Shown piece by piece: positions 34,239 to 44,110 of a stretch of DNA of 64,000 bases. The DNA is from Frankia sp. RB7 (GTDB lineage Bacteria > Pseudomonadota > Alphaproteobacteria > Rhizobiales > Xanthobacteraceae): assembly GCA_030403585.1 (NCBI GenBank), contig JAUEPE010000007.1, forward strand, positions 124,001 to 188,000, in the 5' to 3' direction. The notes under the pieces are model-generated. The model had not been told where the DNA came from and ran no database searches. It saw only the letters and a program-made list of their open reading frames with translations. The translations under genes and the position numbers were made by a program. Every line of letters starts with the position of its first letter. The first letter of the stretch is position 1.

Positions 34239-34819
34239 TTTCGGTCCCGCGCTACGCGACCGGTGTAGGTGCCGTCCGACTCGGCGTCCTTGATCGCCCT
34301 GACGATAATGGACGCGACCTCACGCACGGCGTCGTAATGCATTTCCAGGAGCGAACGGTTTCGCTCGAGCTTCTCGCGCAGCCGCTGGATCTCCTCGGTG
34401 ATCTCGGTTTCGCCGCCGAGATGCATCCGCGCCCGCATCAGGCGGACGAACTCCAGCATGCTCCGGCTCTTGCGCATGCTGAAATCGTCGAAATCGACCT
34501 TCTGTCCGGTGGCGAGTGCGACGGTTTCTTCCTCGACGATGTTCTCGAGCCGCCGGATCGCGGACAGCAGGCCACCGACCTCCTCGGCCCGCGTCGCCTC
34601 CAATCTTGCCGCTTCAGCTTCGTCGAACGGCATGTCGCCGCCGACGTTCGGCAGGAGCGCGGGCAACAGAGCATCGCCCGACGCGGCCCCCGTCATCACC
34701 TCGGAGTTCAAGACCTGCGAGTTCAAGACCTGGGAATCCAAGACATGGGAATCCAAGATCTGCCGTTCAACCACCGGCTGCTCCCTCACCGGAAGTGTCG
34801 CGCCTTGTTCTACCTGCAT
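34235..34819 (-). CDS. FlgN-like flagellar chaperone candidate
   Basis: The 194-residue protein is mainly helical in its last 130 residues. 'IRRLENIVEEETVALATGQ' followed by 'FSMRKSRSMLEFVRLMR' fits the FlgN pattern (an amphipathic helix with E...AL then K...L), the export chaperone for FlgK and FlgL. Both FlgK and FlgL are encoded nearby. The N-terminus carries a pentapeptide repeat (QILDS HVLDS QVLNS QVLNS), an unusual addition. Assignment is by pattern and context only. Confidence 0.6.
   Translation of the reverse strand: MQVEQGATLPVREQPVVERQILDSHVLDSQVLNSQVLNSEVMTGAASGDALLPALLPNVGGDMPFDEAEAARLEATRAEEVGGLLSAIRRLENIVEEETVALATGQKVDFDDFSMRKSRSMLEFVRLMRARMHLGGETEITEEIQRLREKLERNRSLLEMHYDAVREVASIIVRAIKDAESDGTYTGRVARDRK
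34701..34760. repeat. Four 15-base tandem repeats inside the FlgN-like gene
   Basis: Units 34701-34715, 34716-34730, 34731-34745 and 34746-34760 are alike (core GAGTTCAAGACC or GGAATCCAAGACA), in frame, and encode consecutive (Q/H)(V/I)L(D/N)S pentapeptides. A tract of this type can change copy number by slippage without breaking the frame. Confidence 0.8.
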
Positions 34820-34863
34820 AGCAAATTCACCCTTCGACTTTCGTCACCCATGTCCCAGATCCA

Positions 34864-35337
34864 TCAGCCCGACTTGCCCGTCACATCCGGACCAGGCGGA
34901 TGCGCGGACGCGAGCTGCTTGGCAATTCCGATCCCCTTGCCCTTCGCGAGCTGGGCGCCGAGCTGCTCGGCCAGCATCGATTTCCAGACGCCGCCGGCGG
35001 TGCCCTTGCCGAACACCTCCTCCGACTCCTTCGGCAGCATCGTCTCGACGAAGGACTGAAGGATGAACGCCTCGAACTTGCGATAGACCTCGTCCGGGCC
35101 GGGCTTCTTGATCACCTGCACCGGCGGCCCGTTCACCACCCCCGACTGCGCCTCCGCCACCTTGGCGGCGGATTGATCGGCCGCAGCCGCTTTGGTGGCC
35201 TCGGAATCCATCGTCGTCGCGAAATCGGCGCCTGACGATTTCAGCGCGTCGAGCTTCGCGGTTGCGGTCCGCTGCGCCACCGGATCGGCGGCGTCGAGGA
35301 CGTCGAGGACGAGGTCGGATGTCGGCGTCACGATCAT
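34864..35337 (-). CDS. flgJ: Flagellar rod-binding protein (FlgJ N-terminal domain only)
   Basis: The protein has 157 residues from the ATG at 35337, which overlaps the upstream TGA (ATGA). The C-terminal half 'VYRKFEAFILQSFVETMLPK' and 'GGVWKSMLAEQLGAQLAK' is the FlgJ rod-binding domain. The muramidase domain of enterobacterial FlgJ is absent, as is usual in alphaproteobacteria. The lytic transglycosylase at 44111 may supply that activity. Confidence 0.82.
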   Translation of the reverse strand: MIVTPTSDLVLDVLDAADPVAQRTATAKLDALKSSGADFATTMDSEATKAAAADQSAAKVAEAQSGVVNGPPVQVIKKPGPDEVYRKFEAFILQSFVETMLPKESEEVFGKGTAGGVWKSMLAEQLGAQLAKGKGIGIAKQLASAHPPGPDVTGKSG

Positions 35338-35753
35338 GTCTTGTTCCGGCTGGCTGGCCGCGGCGTCAAATCGCGCACGGCGGCATGTGTCTCCGTGATT
35401 TCCGCAAGCGAGCGCTTCTCGGCGTCGCGCAGCTTTTCGGCCAGCGCCACCTTGGCGACCTCCTGGAGCTGTTTGACGCGCCGGTTCTCCGAGCGGACCT
35501 TGTCGAGCTGCATCGCGGCACGTTCCTGCACGGCGCGAGTGCCGACGGTCGTCCTGTTGAGGCGCCTCGCAAGCGAATCGCTCGACGATCCGGCCGGCGG
35601 CTTTCCCTCGTTCAGAGTCCCGACCAGCCACGCCTGCTCATCCTGCATGGTCTGCTCCTGCTGCCGCAATTGCGCGAGCTGCCATTCGGACAGACGGAGC
35701 TGAAGCTTCACCAGCGAGACGATCCGACCGAGCTTGTCCGCGCGCGAGGTCAT
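35334..35753 (-). CDS. FliJ-like coiled-coil flagellar protein
   Basis: The 139-residue protein is almost all alpha-helical and charged, with two long coiled-coil stretches ('RLSEWQLAQLRQQEQTMQDE' and 'VRSENRRVKQLQEVAKVALA'). Size and helix pattern match FliJ, the stalk of the flagellar export ATPase. It lies between fliR and flgJ, joined to flgJ by a four-base overlap. No fliI is in the window. Assignment by shape and context. Confidence 0.6.
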   Translation of the reverse strand: MTSRADKLGRIVSLVKLQLRLSEWQLAQLRQQEQTMQDEQAWLVGTLNEGKPPAGSSSDSLARRLNRTTVGTRAVQERAAMQLDKVRSENRRVKQLQEVAKVALAEKLRDAEKRSLAEITETHAAVRDLTPRPASRNKT

Positions 35754-35759
35754 GGCCCG

Positions 35760-36512
35760 TCACCCCGCCAGCCATGACGACATGCCGAGCATGAATTGCG
35801 TCAGCAACTCGTCGCTGGTGAGGTAGAGCAGCAGGAGCCCGCCAACCAGGACGAACGGCACCGAGACGAAATAAACCGCAATCGACGGCGTCAGCTTGTT
35901 GATGAGGCCGACCGAAAAATTGACGATGACGGAATAGACGATGAAGGGGCTGGTGATCCGCAGCGTCAACACGAACGCGTCCGCAAGGCGGCTCGTGAGC
36001 TGGTTCAGCGCCATCTCACCAGTCAGCTTCTCGCCGGGATGCCAGACGTCGTAGGAGTTCATCAAGCCGCGCAGGACCTGCCAATGCTGGTCGGTCAGGA
36101 AGAACAGGGTGGTGACCGCGGCCATGATCAGCGGCACCGAGGCAGGCGTCGGATCGTTGTCGCCGATCGGCACGCCCGGGATGTTGCTGAGCCCGATAGC
36201 GCTGGCCATGACGGTGGACATGGTCTGCAATGCGAGGAAGAACACGCGCCCGCCGAGACCGATGACGCTGCCGACCAGGATTTCGGTGCCGATCAGCAGC
36301 ACGAGGGTCAGCGGTGCTGCATCGTCCACGAGCGGCTTCAGGATCGAGAGCAGAATAGGCGACAGCGCGAACGTCGTGACGAGCGCGACGAACAGGCGGA
36401 TCTGCGGCGGAATGTTCGTGCTGGAATAGCCGGGCACCAGCATCAGGCAGGAGCCGATACGGCAGAACACGATGAACGTAGCGAGCACGTTGTCGGCGAG
36501 GCCGTTGATCAC
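35760..36512 (-). CDS. fliR: Flagellar export-gate protein FliR
   Basis: The 250-residue protein has about six membrane spans ('[17 protein letters not shown]' at the start, '[18 protein letters not shown]', '[19 protein letters not shown]'). I set the start at GTG 36512, which overlaps the flhA stop (GTGA); the longer frame upstream is the flhA reading in another phase. FliR forms the export-gate core with FliP and FliQ. Confidence 0.92.
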   Translation of the reverse strand: MINGLADNVLATFIVFCRIGSCLMLVPGYSSTNIPPQIRLFVALVTTFALSPILLSILKPLVDDAAPLTLVLLIGTEILVGSVIGLGGRVFFLALQTMSTVMASAIGLSNIPGVPIGDNDPTPASVPLIMAAVTTLFFLTDQHWQVLRGLMNSYDVWHPGEKLTGEMALNQLTSRLADAFVLTLRITSPFIVYSVIVNFSVGLINKLTPSIAVYFVSVPFVLVGGLLLLYLTSDELLTQFMLGMSSWLAG

Positions 36513-38590
36513 GAGATGGCTCCGAGCGCCCGGATCTCGGCGCTGCGAGCAACCTCGACATGCGACAGGATCGGCAATGTCGGGAACACCCGTTCCAGGA
36601 TCATGCGGACATAGGGTCGCGCTTCCGGGGTCACCGCCAGCACCACGCTGGTGCCGTCCTCGGTGAATTTCCGGATCGCAGCACTGGCTTCGGTCGCGAA
36701 CTGCTCGATCAGGCGCGGGTCGGCGTCGAACTCGACGACGTCGCCCTTGCCATCGCGCTTCAGGCTCTGGTGGAAGGCGAGATCCCAGCGGTTGCCGAGG
36801 CGAAGGACGTTGAGCACACCATTGTCGGAGAGATCGCCGCAAATCTGCTGAGCCAGACGCATCCGCACGTGCTCGGCCACCTGCTCGGACCGCCGCACAT
36901 GAGGCGCGATCTCGGCGATCGCCTCGAGGATCAGATGAAGATTCCTGATCGACACCCGCTCACCCAGCAGGATCTTCAGGATCGCCAGCAGGCCCGAATA
37001 GGAGATCTGCGACGGGCAGAGATCGTCAACCAGGCGCTTGTACTCCGGCTCGAGCCGGTCAAGCAGCCCGCGCATGTCCTTGTAGGACAGCAGCTGGGGA
37101 AGATTCGCCCTGAGCACCTCGCTCAGATGCGTGAGCAGCACCGACAGATTGTCGACCGGCTTGCAGCCCTGCCGCCTGACCTCGTCGGTGAAGGCTTCGG
37201 TCACCCACAGCGCCTTCATGCCGAACGCGGGCTCGATCACCTCGTCGCCGGGCACGTCGGGCTTGCCGTCCTTGTCCACCAGCACCATCACCTCGCCGAT
37301 CCTGAGCTCGCCATGGGCGACGCGGGTATCGTGGATCCGGATCTGGTAGCCCTTGGGGTCGATCGACAGATTGTCCGACAGCTTGATCTCGGGAATGACG
37401 AAGCCGTACTGCTTGGCGAACTTCTTGCGGATCTTGCTGACGCGGTGGGCGAGCTCGTTGCGCGAGCTGAGCAGGTGGACCGACAGATGGCTGCCGAGCG
37501 ACAGCTCGATCTCGGCGGTCTTGAGCGATTCCTTGACGGATTCCCTGGCGTCGCTCTGCGCACGCTCTTCCGCCTTGCGCGCCGCATCCTTCTGCTGCGC
37601 GGCCGCCTGCCGCCTCGGCAGCGAGTAGCCGACGAAGGCCATGGCGCCGCCCAGCAGCACGAACGGCGCCATCGGCAGCCCCGGCATCAAGGCGAGCACG
37701 AACATCATCAACGATGCCGCCGACACTGCGCGCGGGTAGCCGCCGAGCTGCCGCAACACTGCCTGCTCCGCCGACCCCCTGGTGCCGCCCTTGGAGACCA
37801 GAAGGCCCGCCGACAGCGATACGATCAGTGCCGGCATCTGCGTGACCAGACCGTCGCCGACGGAGAGCTTGGTGTAGACGTCGGCCGCGCGCGACAGCGT
37901 CAGACCGTGATGGGTGACGCCGATGATGATGCCGCCGAAGATGTTGATCGCGGTGATGATCAGGCCGGCGATGGCATCGCCGCGGACGAATTTCGAGGCA
38001 CCGTCCATCGCGCCGAAGAACGAGCTTTCCTCTTCGAGCTCGCGGCGCCGGCGCTGAGCCTCCTTGTCGTCGATCAGACCGGCGGAGAGATCCGCGTCGA
38101 TCGCCATCTGCTTGCCCGGGATGGCGTCCAGGGTGAAGCGGGCGCCGACTTCGGCGATACGCGTCGCGCCCTTGGTGATCACGACGAAATTCACCGTGAC
38201 GAGGATCGCGAAGATGATCAGGCCGATGACGAAGTCGCCGCCCATGACGAATTTCGAGAAGCCGGCGACGACATGGCCCGCAGCCTGTTCGCCCTCCCCG
38301 CCGCGAGACAGGATCAGGCGGGTCGTCGCAACGTTGAGCGCCAGCCGCAGGATCGTCGCGATCAGCAGCACCGTTGGGAAGGCGGAGAAGTCGAGCGGCC
38401 GCTGGATCCACAGCGCGACCATCAGGATCAGGGCCGACAGCGCGATCGAGAACGCAAGGCCAAGGTCGATCAGGAACGGAGGTATCGGCAGGAACAGGAT
38501 CGTGAGCATGGCCACGATACCGCCCGCGAAGAAGGCGTCCGCGCCGACGCGTCGCGGGTTCGGCAGGCTAGCAGCTAAAGTATCGGCCAT
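36509..38590 (-). CDS. flhA: Flagellar export-gate protein FlhA
   Basis: The protein has 693 residues, the normal FlhA length. About eight N-terminal spans ('[20 protein letters not shown]' first) precede a cytoplasmic C-terminal domain. The conserved '[21 protein letters not shown]' and '[17 protein letters not shown]'-like '[20 protein letters not shown]' lie in the membrane part. FlhA forms a nonameric ring that receives export chaperones. It overlaps fliR by four bases; fliQ lies 79 bases upstream. Confidence 0.95.
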   Translation of the reverse strand: MADTLAASLPNPRRVGADAFFAGGIVAMLTILFLPIPPFLIDLGLAFSIALSALILMVALWIQRPLDFSAFPTVLLIATILRLALNVATTRLILSRGGEGEQAAGHVVAGFSKFVMGGDFVIGLIIFAILVTVNFVVITKGATRIAEVGARFTLDAIPGKQMAIDADLSAGLIDDKEAQRRRRELEEESSFFGAMDGASKFVRGDAIAGLIITAINIFGGIIIGVTHHGLTLSRAADVYTKLSVGDGLVTQMPALIVSLSAGLLVSKGGTRGSAEQAVLRQLGGYPRAVSAASLMMFVLALMPGLPMAPFVLLGGAMAFVGYSLPRRQAAAQQKDAARKAEERAQSDARESVKESLKTAEIELSLGSHLSVHLLSSRNELAHRVSKIRKKFAKQYGFVIPEIKLSDNLSIDPKGYQIRIHDTRVAHGELRIGEVMVLVDKDGKPDVPGDEVIEPAFGMKALWVTEAFTDEVRRQGCKPVDNLSVLLTHLSEVLRANLPQLLSYKDMRGLLDRLEPEYKRLVDDLCPSQISYSGLLAILKILLGERVSIRNLHLILEAIAEIAPHVRRSEQVAEHVRMRLAQQICGDLSDNGVLNVLRLGNRWDLAFHQSLKRDGKGDVVEFDADPRLIEQFATEASAAIRKFTEDGTSVVLAVTPEARPYVRMILERVFPTLPILSHVEVARSAEIRALGAIS

Positions 38591-38669
38591 GGGTCACCGG
38601 CAGCAGGGTCCGCCCGGCAATTTGCCCCGCAAAGCTTACGCGGGGGTGGTGGCCGGAGCGCTCCGCGGA

Positions 38670-38936
38670 TCAGAAGCCGTGCTCGATCCGCGAATAGACC
38701 ATCTCGGTGAAGGTGGAGATATGCGCGCCGATGAAGGAGCCGGAGACGGCCACGACCACGAGGATGACGACGATCTTCGGAACGAAGGTCAGCGTCGCCT
38801 CCTGGATCTGGGTCAGCGCCTGCACCAGCGCGATACCGATGCCGACCAGCATCCCCGCGCCGACTGCGGGTCCGCAGGCTACGAGGATGGTCCAGATCGC
38901 CGCCTGGACGATGTCGAGGGCGTCCCGCTCGTTCAT
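38670..38936 (-). CDS. fliQ: Flagellar export-gate protein FliQ
   Basis: The 88-residue protein has two membrane helices ('AAIWTILVACGPAVGAGMLV' and 'KIVVILVVVAVSGSFIGAHI') separated by 'ALTQIQEATLTFVPK', the FliQ hallmark. Start ATG 38936 is two bases after the flgD stop region begins at 38939, so the genes are tightly packed. It forms the export-gate complex with FliP and FliR. Confidence 0.93.
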   Translation of the reverse strand: MNERDALDIVQAAIWTILVACGPAVGAGMLVGIGIALVQALTQIQEATLTFVPKIVVILVVVAVSGSFIGAHISTFTEMVYSRIEHGF

Positions 38937-38938
38937 GG

Positions 38939-39358
38939 CTAGCTGATCGTCAAGCCGGGACCGACCGCGACCTTGGTGCCGTCCTCGAGGGTCGCGACGG
39001 AGCCGTCGCTGTTGATGGAGATCGACGCGACCTTGCCGGTGAAGGTTGCTCCGGTCGAGTCGGTGAAACTGACGTTTTTCCCGATCAGCCCGTCCGCCTG
39101 CGACAGCGCCTGCGAGGACAGCAGCGAATCCAGCTTCGTATTGGTCTGCATCGCCTGCTCGACCGACGACAGCTGGGCGAACTGGCTCATATATTGCGAC
39201 GTATCCATCGGATTGGTCGGATCCTGGTTCTTCATCTCGGCGATGAGGAGCTGCAGGAAGGTGTTGTAGTCGACGGTGTTGCTCGAGGTCGACGTGGTGG
39301 ACGAGGTCGAGCTGGTCGAATTGGTGCTCGTGGTATCGGTCGCGCTGGTGACGTTCAT
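38939..39358 (-). CDS. flgD: Flagellar hook-cap protein FlgD
   Basis: The 139-residue protein begins with a Ser/Thr-rich stretch, then 'TFLQLLIAEMKNQDPTNPMD' and 'QFAQLSSVEQAMQTN', the FlgD N-terminal signature. The C-terminal 'GLIGKNVSFTDSTGATFTG' is short compared with enterobacterial FlgD (about 230 residues), as in other alphaproteobacteria. It caps the growing hook. It sits between flbT and fliQ. Confidence 0.92.
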   Translation of the reverse strand: MNVTSATDTTSTNSTSSTSSTTSTSSNTVDYNTFLQLLIAEMKNQDPTNPMDTSQYMSQFAQLSSVEQAMQTNTKLDSLLSSQALSQADGLIGKNVSFTDSTGATFTGKVASISINSDGSVATLEDGTKVAVGPGLTIS

Positions 39359-39372
39359 GTGCCTCTCCGCTG

Positions 39373-39783
39373 TCAGGCAGCCTCGAATGGGGTTTCGGTG
39401 GTGGCGCCGGCGAGAATCGCCTGCTCCAGGGGAAACAGCGCCCGGATCCGCTTGAGTGCCTCGAAGTAGCGGGTCCCGCCGACCATCTCGTCGATCGCGG
39501 CCAGCCCGTCCAGCATCTCAGGGTTTTCGCACACCGCGAGCAGGGCCGCGTGGTGCTGCCCATAGAGCGAGGCGGCGGCGCCGACATCGGTCGGGTTCAT
39601 CAGCATGAGCTGGACCATGAAATAGAGTTGGCGCATCGCCGTGGTGGCGTCGGAGGCCTGCATGACCTGCCCTTCGAGCAGGAACATCACGTCGTTGACG
39701 AGTTCGAGCGAGACCTTGCGGTCCACGCGCAGCACCGCGCCGTTGATGTAGACCCGTTCGCCTGCCCGCAAGGAAATCTTCAT
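39373..39783 (-). CDS. flbT: Flagellin mRNA regulator FlbT
   Basis: The protein has 136 residues from ATG 39783, which overlaps the flaF stop by one base (TAATG). 'MKISLRAGERVYINGAVLRV' and 'FLLEGQVMQASDATTAMRQL' match FlbT. In Caulobacter FlbT binds the fljK flagellin mRNA leader and destabilises it; in Bradyrhizobium the lateral FlbT has been reported to affect flagellin expression positively. Here the three flagellin leaders at 52028, 53213 and 54389 share a structure that is a natural target. Confidence 0.93.
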   Translation of the reverse strand: MKISLRAGERVYINGAVLRVDRKVSLELVNDVMFLLEGQVMQASDATTAMRQLYFMVQLMLMNPTDVGAAASLYGQHHAALLAVCENPEMLDGLAAIDEMVGGTRYFEALKRIRALFPLEQAILAGATTETPFEAA

Positions 39784-40127
39784 TAAAGCGCGTCTCGGAT
39801 CATGCGGTTGATTTCGACGAGCTGCATCACGTCGTTCGATCGCTCTTCGCGCAGGCGATCGGCTTCCTTGACGACCCAAAGGCCGATCGAGATGATGTCG
39901 GCGCGCAGCTGTTCGGGCAGTCCGTTCTCCGGATGCGCGAGATCCTCGATGAAGATGGTCCACAGCCGCCGGACGTAGAGCAGGCTCTGGACTTGGTCCT
40001 CCCTGCTGTGGTGCTCCTTTTGGAGACGTTCCAGCCGGTCGATGCCGAGGCTGAGCGCCTGGCGCTCGCGCCCCCGCGCTTCGTAGCCGCTGTCTTCAAC
40101 GACCGTGTCGTAGGCTTCAAAAGTCAT
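39783..40127 (-). CDS. flaF: Flagellar biosynthesis regulator FlaF
   Basis: The protein has 114 residues from ATG 40127. 'ALSLGIDRLERLQKEHHS' and 'RRLWTIFIEDLAHPENGLPE' followed by 'LRADIISIGLWVVKEADRLR' match FlaF. FlaF works with or against FlbT in flagellin synthesis and secretion. It is directly upstream of flbT with a one-base overlap, the usual pair. Confidence 0.93.
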   Translation of the reverse strand: MTFEAYDTVVEDSGYEARGRERQALSLGIDRLERLQKEHHSREDQVQSLLYVRRLWTIFIEDLAHPENGLPEQLRADIISIGLWVVKEADRLREERSNDVMQLVEINRMIRDAL

Positions 40128-40188
40128 CCGGACAACTCTGCGCAGAAAATTGCAAGAAACTGAAAGCGAACGCGACCGCGGCTCGGGC

Positions 40189-41235
40189 TCAGAGATAGTT
40201 GATGAGGCTGATCTTCTGGAGCTGCGAGGTGAGCGCGAGCGCCGTCTGGATCTGGGTCTGCAGCGCATTGACGCGCACCGATGCCTCGGTCGGATCGACC
40301 TGCTCCATGCCGACGATCTGATTGTTCAGGATGTCTTTCTGGGTCTTCAGCTTGTCGGTTGCCGTCGTGAGCCGCTGCTGGACCGTGCCGACGCTGCCGC
40401 CGAGCGCAGCAAGGTCGGTGATGGCGCTGCCGACGAGACCGATGGCCTTGTCCACGACGACCTGGAACGTCGACTGGTTCAGGTTCGCGTTGCCAAGATC
40501 GGCCATCATCGTGTAGGCCTCGGCGAGCTTGCGGAAGCCGGTCTGGTTGGCGCTGACGGAGGTATCGGCGATCTCGGTCGTGGAGATGCGACTTTGCATG
40601 GCCTGGTCGGTGGCCGACGACCAGTTGGTATTCCAGGCCGGGCTTGCGAACTCGGCATCGAAACTGGTGTCGAGGAAGCTCTGCATTTGAGCAGGCGTAA
40701 TGCTGCTCACGCTGGCCGAGGATTGCGAGAAGCCGAAGGTCGAAAGGAAATCGCTATCGACCTGGTTCTTGCTGGCCGAGCCGGCGGCGTAAGCCGTGAC
40801 CGGCTGATTCTGCGTGTTGATGCCCGAGAACAGATACGAGCCGTTATAGGAGATGTTCAGCGCGCCGATCAGATCCTGGAGGTTGGAGGACGCAGGCGGC
40901 AGGATGATCCGCCCGCCGCCGTCGGTGCTGCGGGCCGCGATCAGGTCCTTGAGGAAGTCCGTTGCGGTCGAGCTGAGCTGGGTGATGCGGTCCTGGGTCA
41001 CGTCCAGGCGCCCAGCGACGAGCCCGTTGGTATCGACGAGCTGGTCGGCGAAGCTCAAGTCGGCCCTCAAGGTGACGTCGCCTCCCGTCGTGGCACCGAG
41101 CTCGAGGCCGACATCGGCGAAGCGGCCGGTGGTCGCCTCCGTCGACGCCTTGCTCAAGGCAGCCTGGTTGCTCGTGATCGAATACCTCAATGACGAGGAC
41201 AGCATCAGGGTGGAAATGTAGTTGGCGCTCATCAT
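40189..41235 (-). CDS. flgL: Flagellar hook-filament junction protein FlgL
   Basis: The 348-residue protein is flagellin-like at both ends. The N-terminus has 'LMLSSSLRYSITSNQAALSK', and the C-terminal helix 'LQTQIQTALALTSQLQKISL' is typical of FlgL. A double ATG (41235 and 41232) leaves the start uncertain by one residue. It lies two bases after flgK and forms the second ring between hook and filament. Confidence 0.87.
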   Translation of the reverse strand: MMSANYISTLMLSSSLRYSITSNQAALSKASTEATTGRFADVGLELGATTGGDVTLRADLSFADQLVDTNGLVAGRLDVTQDRITQLSSTATDFLKDLIAARSTDGGGRIILPPASSNLQDLIGALNISYNGSYLFSGINTQNQPVTAYAAGSASKNQVDSDFLSTFGFSQSSASVSSITPAQMQSFLDTSFDAEFASPAWNTNWSSATDQAMQSRISTTEIADTSVSANQTGFRKLAEAYTMMADLGNANLNQSTFQVVVDKAIGLVGSAITDLAALGGSVGTVQQRLTTATDKLKTQKDILNNQIVGMEQVDPTEASVRVNALQTQIQTALALTSQLQKISLINYL

Positions 41236-41237
41236 GA

Positions 41238-42713
41238 CTAAGTCCCCACGGCGGCTAGCAAGGCTTGCAACATCTGGTCGACGGTCGAGATGATCTTCGA
41301 CGACGCCGAATAGGTACGCTCGACCTGAAGCATCAACGACATCTCGTCGTCCATGTTGACGCCGTTGACGTTCGACAGCGCCGTCGTGCTGCGGTCGAGC
41401 AACGTGCTCTGATACGTCGAGTTGTCGTTGGCGGTCTTGCGCTGGTTTTCGATCCAGCTCGTCGACGACGACGCATAGTCGATCAGGCTGCCGTTCGGCT
41501 TGCCCTGCGTGGTCGCATCGAACGGCTGCGACGCATCCATGTTGGTGATGAGCTGCTGAAGCCGGGTCGAATAGCCGCCGCTGCCGGCGGTGTTGTATTG
41601 ATAGGCGACGTTGCCGCTGATCGCGCCGTCGCGCAGCAGATTTGGGTTGCCGCCCTGGGCCGGATCGACCGATGCTGCAACCGAGATCATGCCGGCGAGG
41701 CCCACCGAGACGGTGGCGCTCGCGGGCATCGCCGGCGCGCCGGGATAGGTGAAGAGACCGGGAACGTCGGGCAGCGACGCGCCCGATTGATCGCTTTCCT
41801 TGAAGGTATTGATCAGGCCACGGGCGACTTCGTCGAGCTGGCTCTGATAGGTGACCGTGTCGTTGTCGCGCAATTGGGCGAGACCGGCGAGCTTGCCGGA
41901 CTTGATCGGCATCACCGAATTGGCGCCGGTCACGGGCACGCCGTCGATGAAGACCGCGTTCCCCGTGATGTTCGCCGAATAGGAGGTGGTCGGGGCGAAG
42001 CTCACCGCCCGCGCCGTCTTGTCGAACAGCACCACGCCGCTGTCGGCGTAGAGCGCGGCATCGCCGTTGGTGCGGATCGACATCGTGACGCCGACCTCCT
42101 GGGACAGCTTCGAGACGATGCTGTCGCGCTGGTCGAGATAATCGGTCACGTCATCACCGGCGATCGTCCCCTTCACGATCGCCGTATTGACGGTTTGGAA
42201 TTGGGAGAGCAGCTGGTTGATGTTCTGGACCGAAATGTTCATGTCGGCATCCGCGCCCTCGCGGACCGACTGCACGGTCTGGGTTGCCTGATTGAGCGCG
42301 GTCGCCATGTCCTTGGCGGAAGTCACGGCGGCCTGGGCCAGCGTGGTATTGTCCGGGGCGTTGGCATATTGCTGAAGCGCCTGCTTCAGCGCATTGAGCT
42401 GCGCCGTCGGCGACTGGTCGAGCTCCGGGTCGTCCACCGTGGCAGAAGCGATCTTCTGGAGACCGTCATAGATCGCGCCCTGCGTGGCGGCCGCGGACGT
42501 CGCGGTCAGGACGTTGCTGTACAGACCTGAACTGGCGGCGCGCTGGATCGCCGCCACATAGACGCCGGCGCCGGGAAGATTGTCCAGCACCGTGATCTTG
42601 CGCGAATAGCCCGTCGAGCTGGCGCCGGCAATGTTGCGCGAGACGGTCGACGACTGGATGCCCGACGCCATGAGCGAATTGCGGGCGGAGTCGAGGGCTG
42701 ACGTAAGGGACAT
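41238..42713 (-). CDS. flgK: Flagellar hook-associated protein FlgK
   Basis: The 491-residue protein starts 'MSLTSALDSARNSLMASG' with 'VSRNIAGASSTGYSRK' (FlgK N-terminal rod-like motif) and ends 'MLQVERTYSASSKIISTVDQ' followed by 'MLQALLAAVGT', the C-terminal pair of the family. It is the first junction protein on the hook and precedes flgL. Confidence 0.92.
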   Translation of the reverse strand: MSLTSALDSARNSLMASGIQSSTVSRNIAGASSTGYSRKITVLDNLPGAGVYVAAIQRAASSGLYSNVLTATSAAATQGAIYDGLQKIASATVDDPELDQSPTAQLNALKQALQQYANAPDNTTLAQAAVTSAKDMATALNQATQTVQSVREGADADMNISVQNINQLLSQFQTVNTAIVKGTIAGDDVTDYLDQRDSIVSKLSQEVGVTMSIRTNGDAALYADSGVVLFDKTARAVSFAPTTSYSANITGNAVFIDGVPVTGANSVMPIKSGKLAGLAQLRDNDTVTYQSQLDEVARGLINTFKESDQSGASLPDVPGLFTYPGAPAMPASATVSVGLAGMISVAASVDPAQGGNPNLLRDGAISGNVAYQYNTAGSGGYSTRLQQLITNMDASQPFDATTQGKPNGSLIDYASSSTSWIENQRKTANDNSTYQSTLLDRSTTALSNVNGVNMDDEMSLMLQVERTYSASSKIISTVDQMLQALLAAVGT

Positions 42714-42759
42714 GGCGTGCTCTTGAACGTTCTCTTGCCCGGGAAGGGCGCTGAAGAAT

Positions 42760-44001
42760 TCAGCGCTTCAGGTTGACGACGACGTCGAGCAGATCAGCAC
42801 CGGTCTGGAACGATTTCGAGTTCGCGGTGAAGCCGCGCTGCGCCTCGATCATCGAGGTCAGCTCGTCCGCGAGATCGACGTTGGAGTCTTCCAGCGCGCC
42901 AGACTGGATGGTTCCAAGACCGCCCTGGCCGGCGAGGCCGACCTGCACGTTTCCGGAGTCCAGGTTCGGCGAATAGACGTTGCCGACCTCGGGCGTCAGA
43001 TGGTCCGGGCTCGGCACGGTGGCGAGCGCGATCTGGAAGCTCGGCAGCTCGGTGCCGTTCTTGAGCACAGCGGTGACGACGCCCTTGTCGTCAATGTTGA
43101 CCTTATCGACGGCGGACGGCGCGTTGCCGTCGACGGTCGCCTTGAAGTCGAAGCTGGAGGCGACCTGGGTCATGGCCGAGAGGTCGATGTTGAGGGTCGA
43201 GCCGCCGGGTACTGCCACGGAAAGCGACGTCGGGCTCGCTGCAGCCAACGCGCCCTTGCCGGCCGCCGAGACGTCGAAGGTGAACGTTGTCGCGGCAGAG
43301 GGACCGCTCGTCAGCGCGGCTCCGGACGGATCGTAGACCTCGACGTCCCACGTATTCGCGCCGGTTTTTGCCGCATAGACGTCGAGCGTCACGGCGTTGC
43401 CGATATTGTCGTAAGTCACCATCGACGTCTTCGACGTGTAGTTGGTCGGACCAGCCGCAGCGGCCGGTGTGCCGACAACCGCCGCGCTCGGATCGAGGTT
43501 GGCAGCAACGGTCGCCGTGGTCGAGGGCGAGGCCTGCAGCGCCATCTGATTGACGTTCACGACCTGGAGGCCACCGAAGCCGTTGGCTGAAACGTTGGGC
43601 GTAGCACCGTTCTGGATGTTGTAGCCCATCAGCTGGAAGCCAGCCGTATTGACGAGGTTGCCCGAGCTGTCGGGCACGAACGAGCCGGCGCGAGTCAGGA
43701 AGTTGTTGCCGTTGGTGTCCTGCACGACGAAGAAGCCGTTGCCCTGGACCGCGAGGTCCGTCGTCGAAGTCGTGAACTGGAGGTTGCCGGGATCGGTGAT
43801 GGCGTAGCGGACCGTGGTCTCGACCGCGCCGGAATCGTAATTGCCGGAGCCGCTCTTCAGGATCAGCGAGGAGAATTCCGTCGAAGCCCGCTTGTAGCCG
43901 ACCGTGTTGACGTTCGCGATATTGTCCGAGACCGTCGATAGCTTGTTGGACTGCGCGTTCATACCGGAAACGCCGGTGCGCATAACACCATACAGGCTCA
44001 T
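42760..44001 (-). CDS. flgE: Flagellar hook protein FlgE
   Basis: The 413-residue protein begins 'MSLYGVMRTGVSGMNAQSNK' with 'VSDNIANVNTVGYKR' (flagellar rod-family motif) and ends 'TSMIEAQRGFTANSKSFQTG' followed by 'ADLLDVVVNLKR', as in FlgE. The middle is Ala/Thr/Ser-rich, typical of the variable hook domain. It is separated from the lytic transglycosylase gene by 109 bases that hold no visible gene. Confidence 0.93.
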   Translation of the reverse strand: MSLYGVMRTGVSGMNAQSNKLSTVSDNIANVNTVGYKRASTEFSSLILKSGSGNYDSGAVETTVRYAITDPGNLQFTTSTTDLAVQGNGFFVVQDTNGNNFLTRAGSFVPDSSGNLVNTAGFQLMGYNIQNGATPNVSANGFGGLQVVNVNQMALQASPSTTATVAANLDPSAAVVGTPAAAAGPTNYTSKTSMVTYDNIGNAVTLDVYAAKTGANTWDVEVYDPSGAALTSGPSAATTFTFDVSAAGKGALAAASPTSLSVAVPGGSTLNIDLSAMTQVASSFDFKATVDGNAPSAVDKVNIDDKGVVTAVLKNGTELPSFQIALATVPSPDHLTPEVGNVYSPNLDSGNVQVGLAGQGGLGTIQSGALEDSNVDLADELTSMIEAQRGFTANSKSFQTGADLLDVVVNLKR

Positions 44002-44110
44002 AGATTGGGCTCCTTTGACAGATTGTCGTTACAATGGGGGATCTTGCTTGCGCGGGGCTGATGGTTCGCGACGATGCACAACTTCATGCAATGCATCGTC
44101 ATTTGTTGGT

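Noticed and set aside
36560..38578. A 672-codon plus-strand frame opposite flhA
   Set aside because: flhA is unmistakable on the other strand; the long antisense frame is a composition effect of high-GC third positions.
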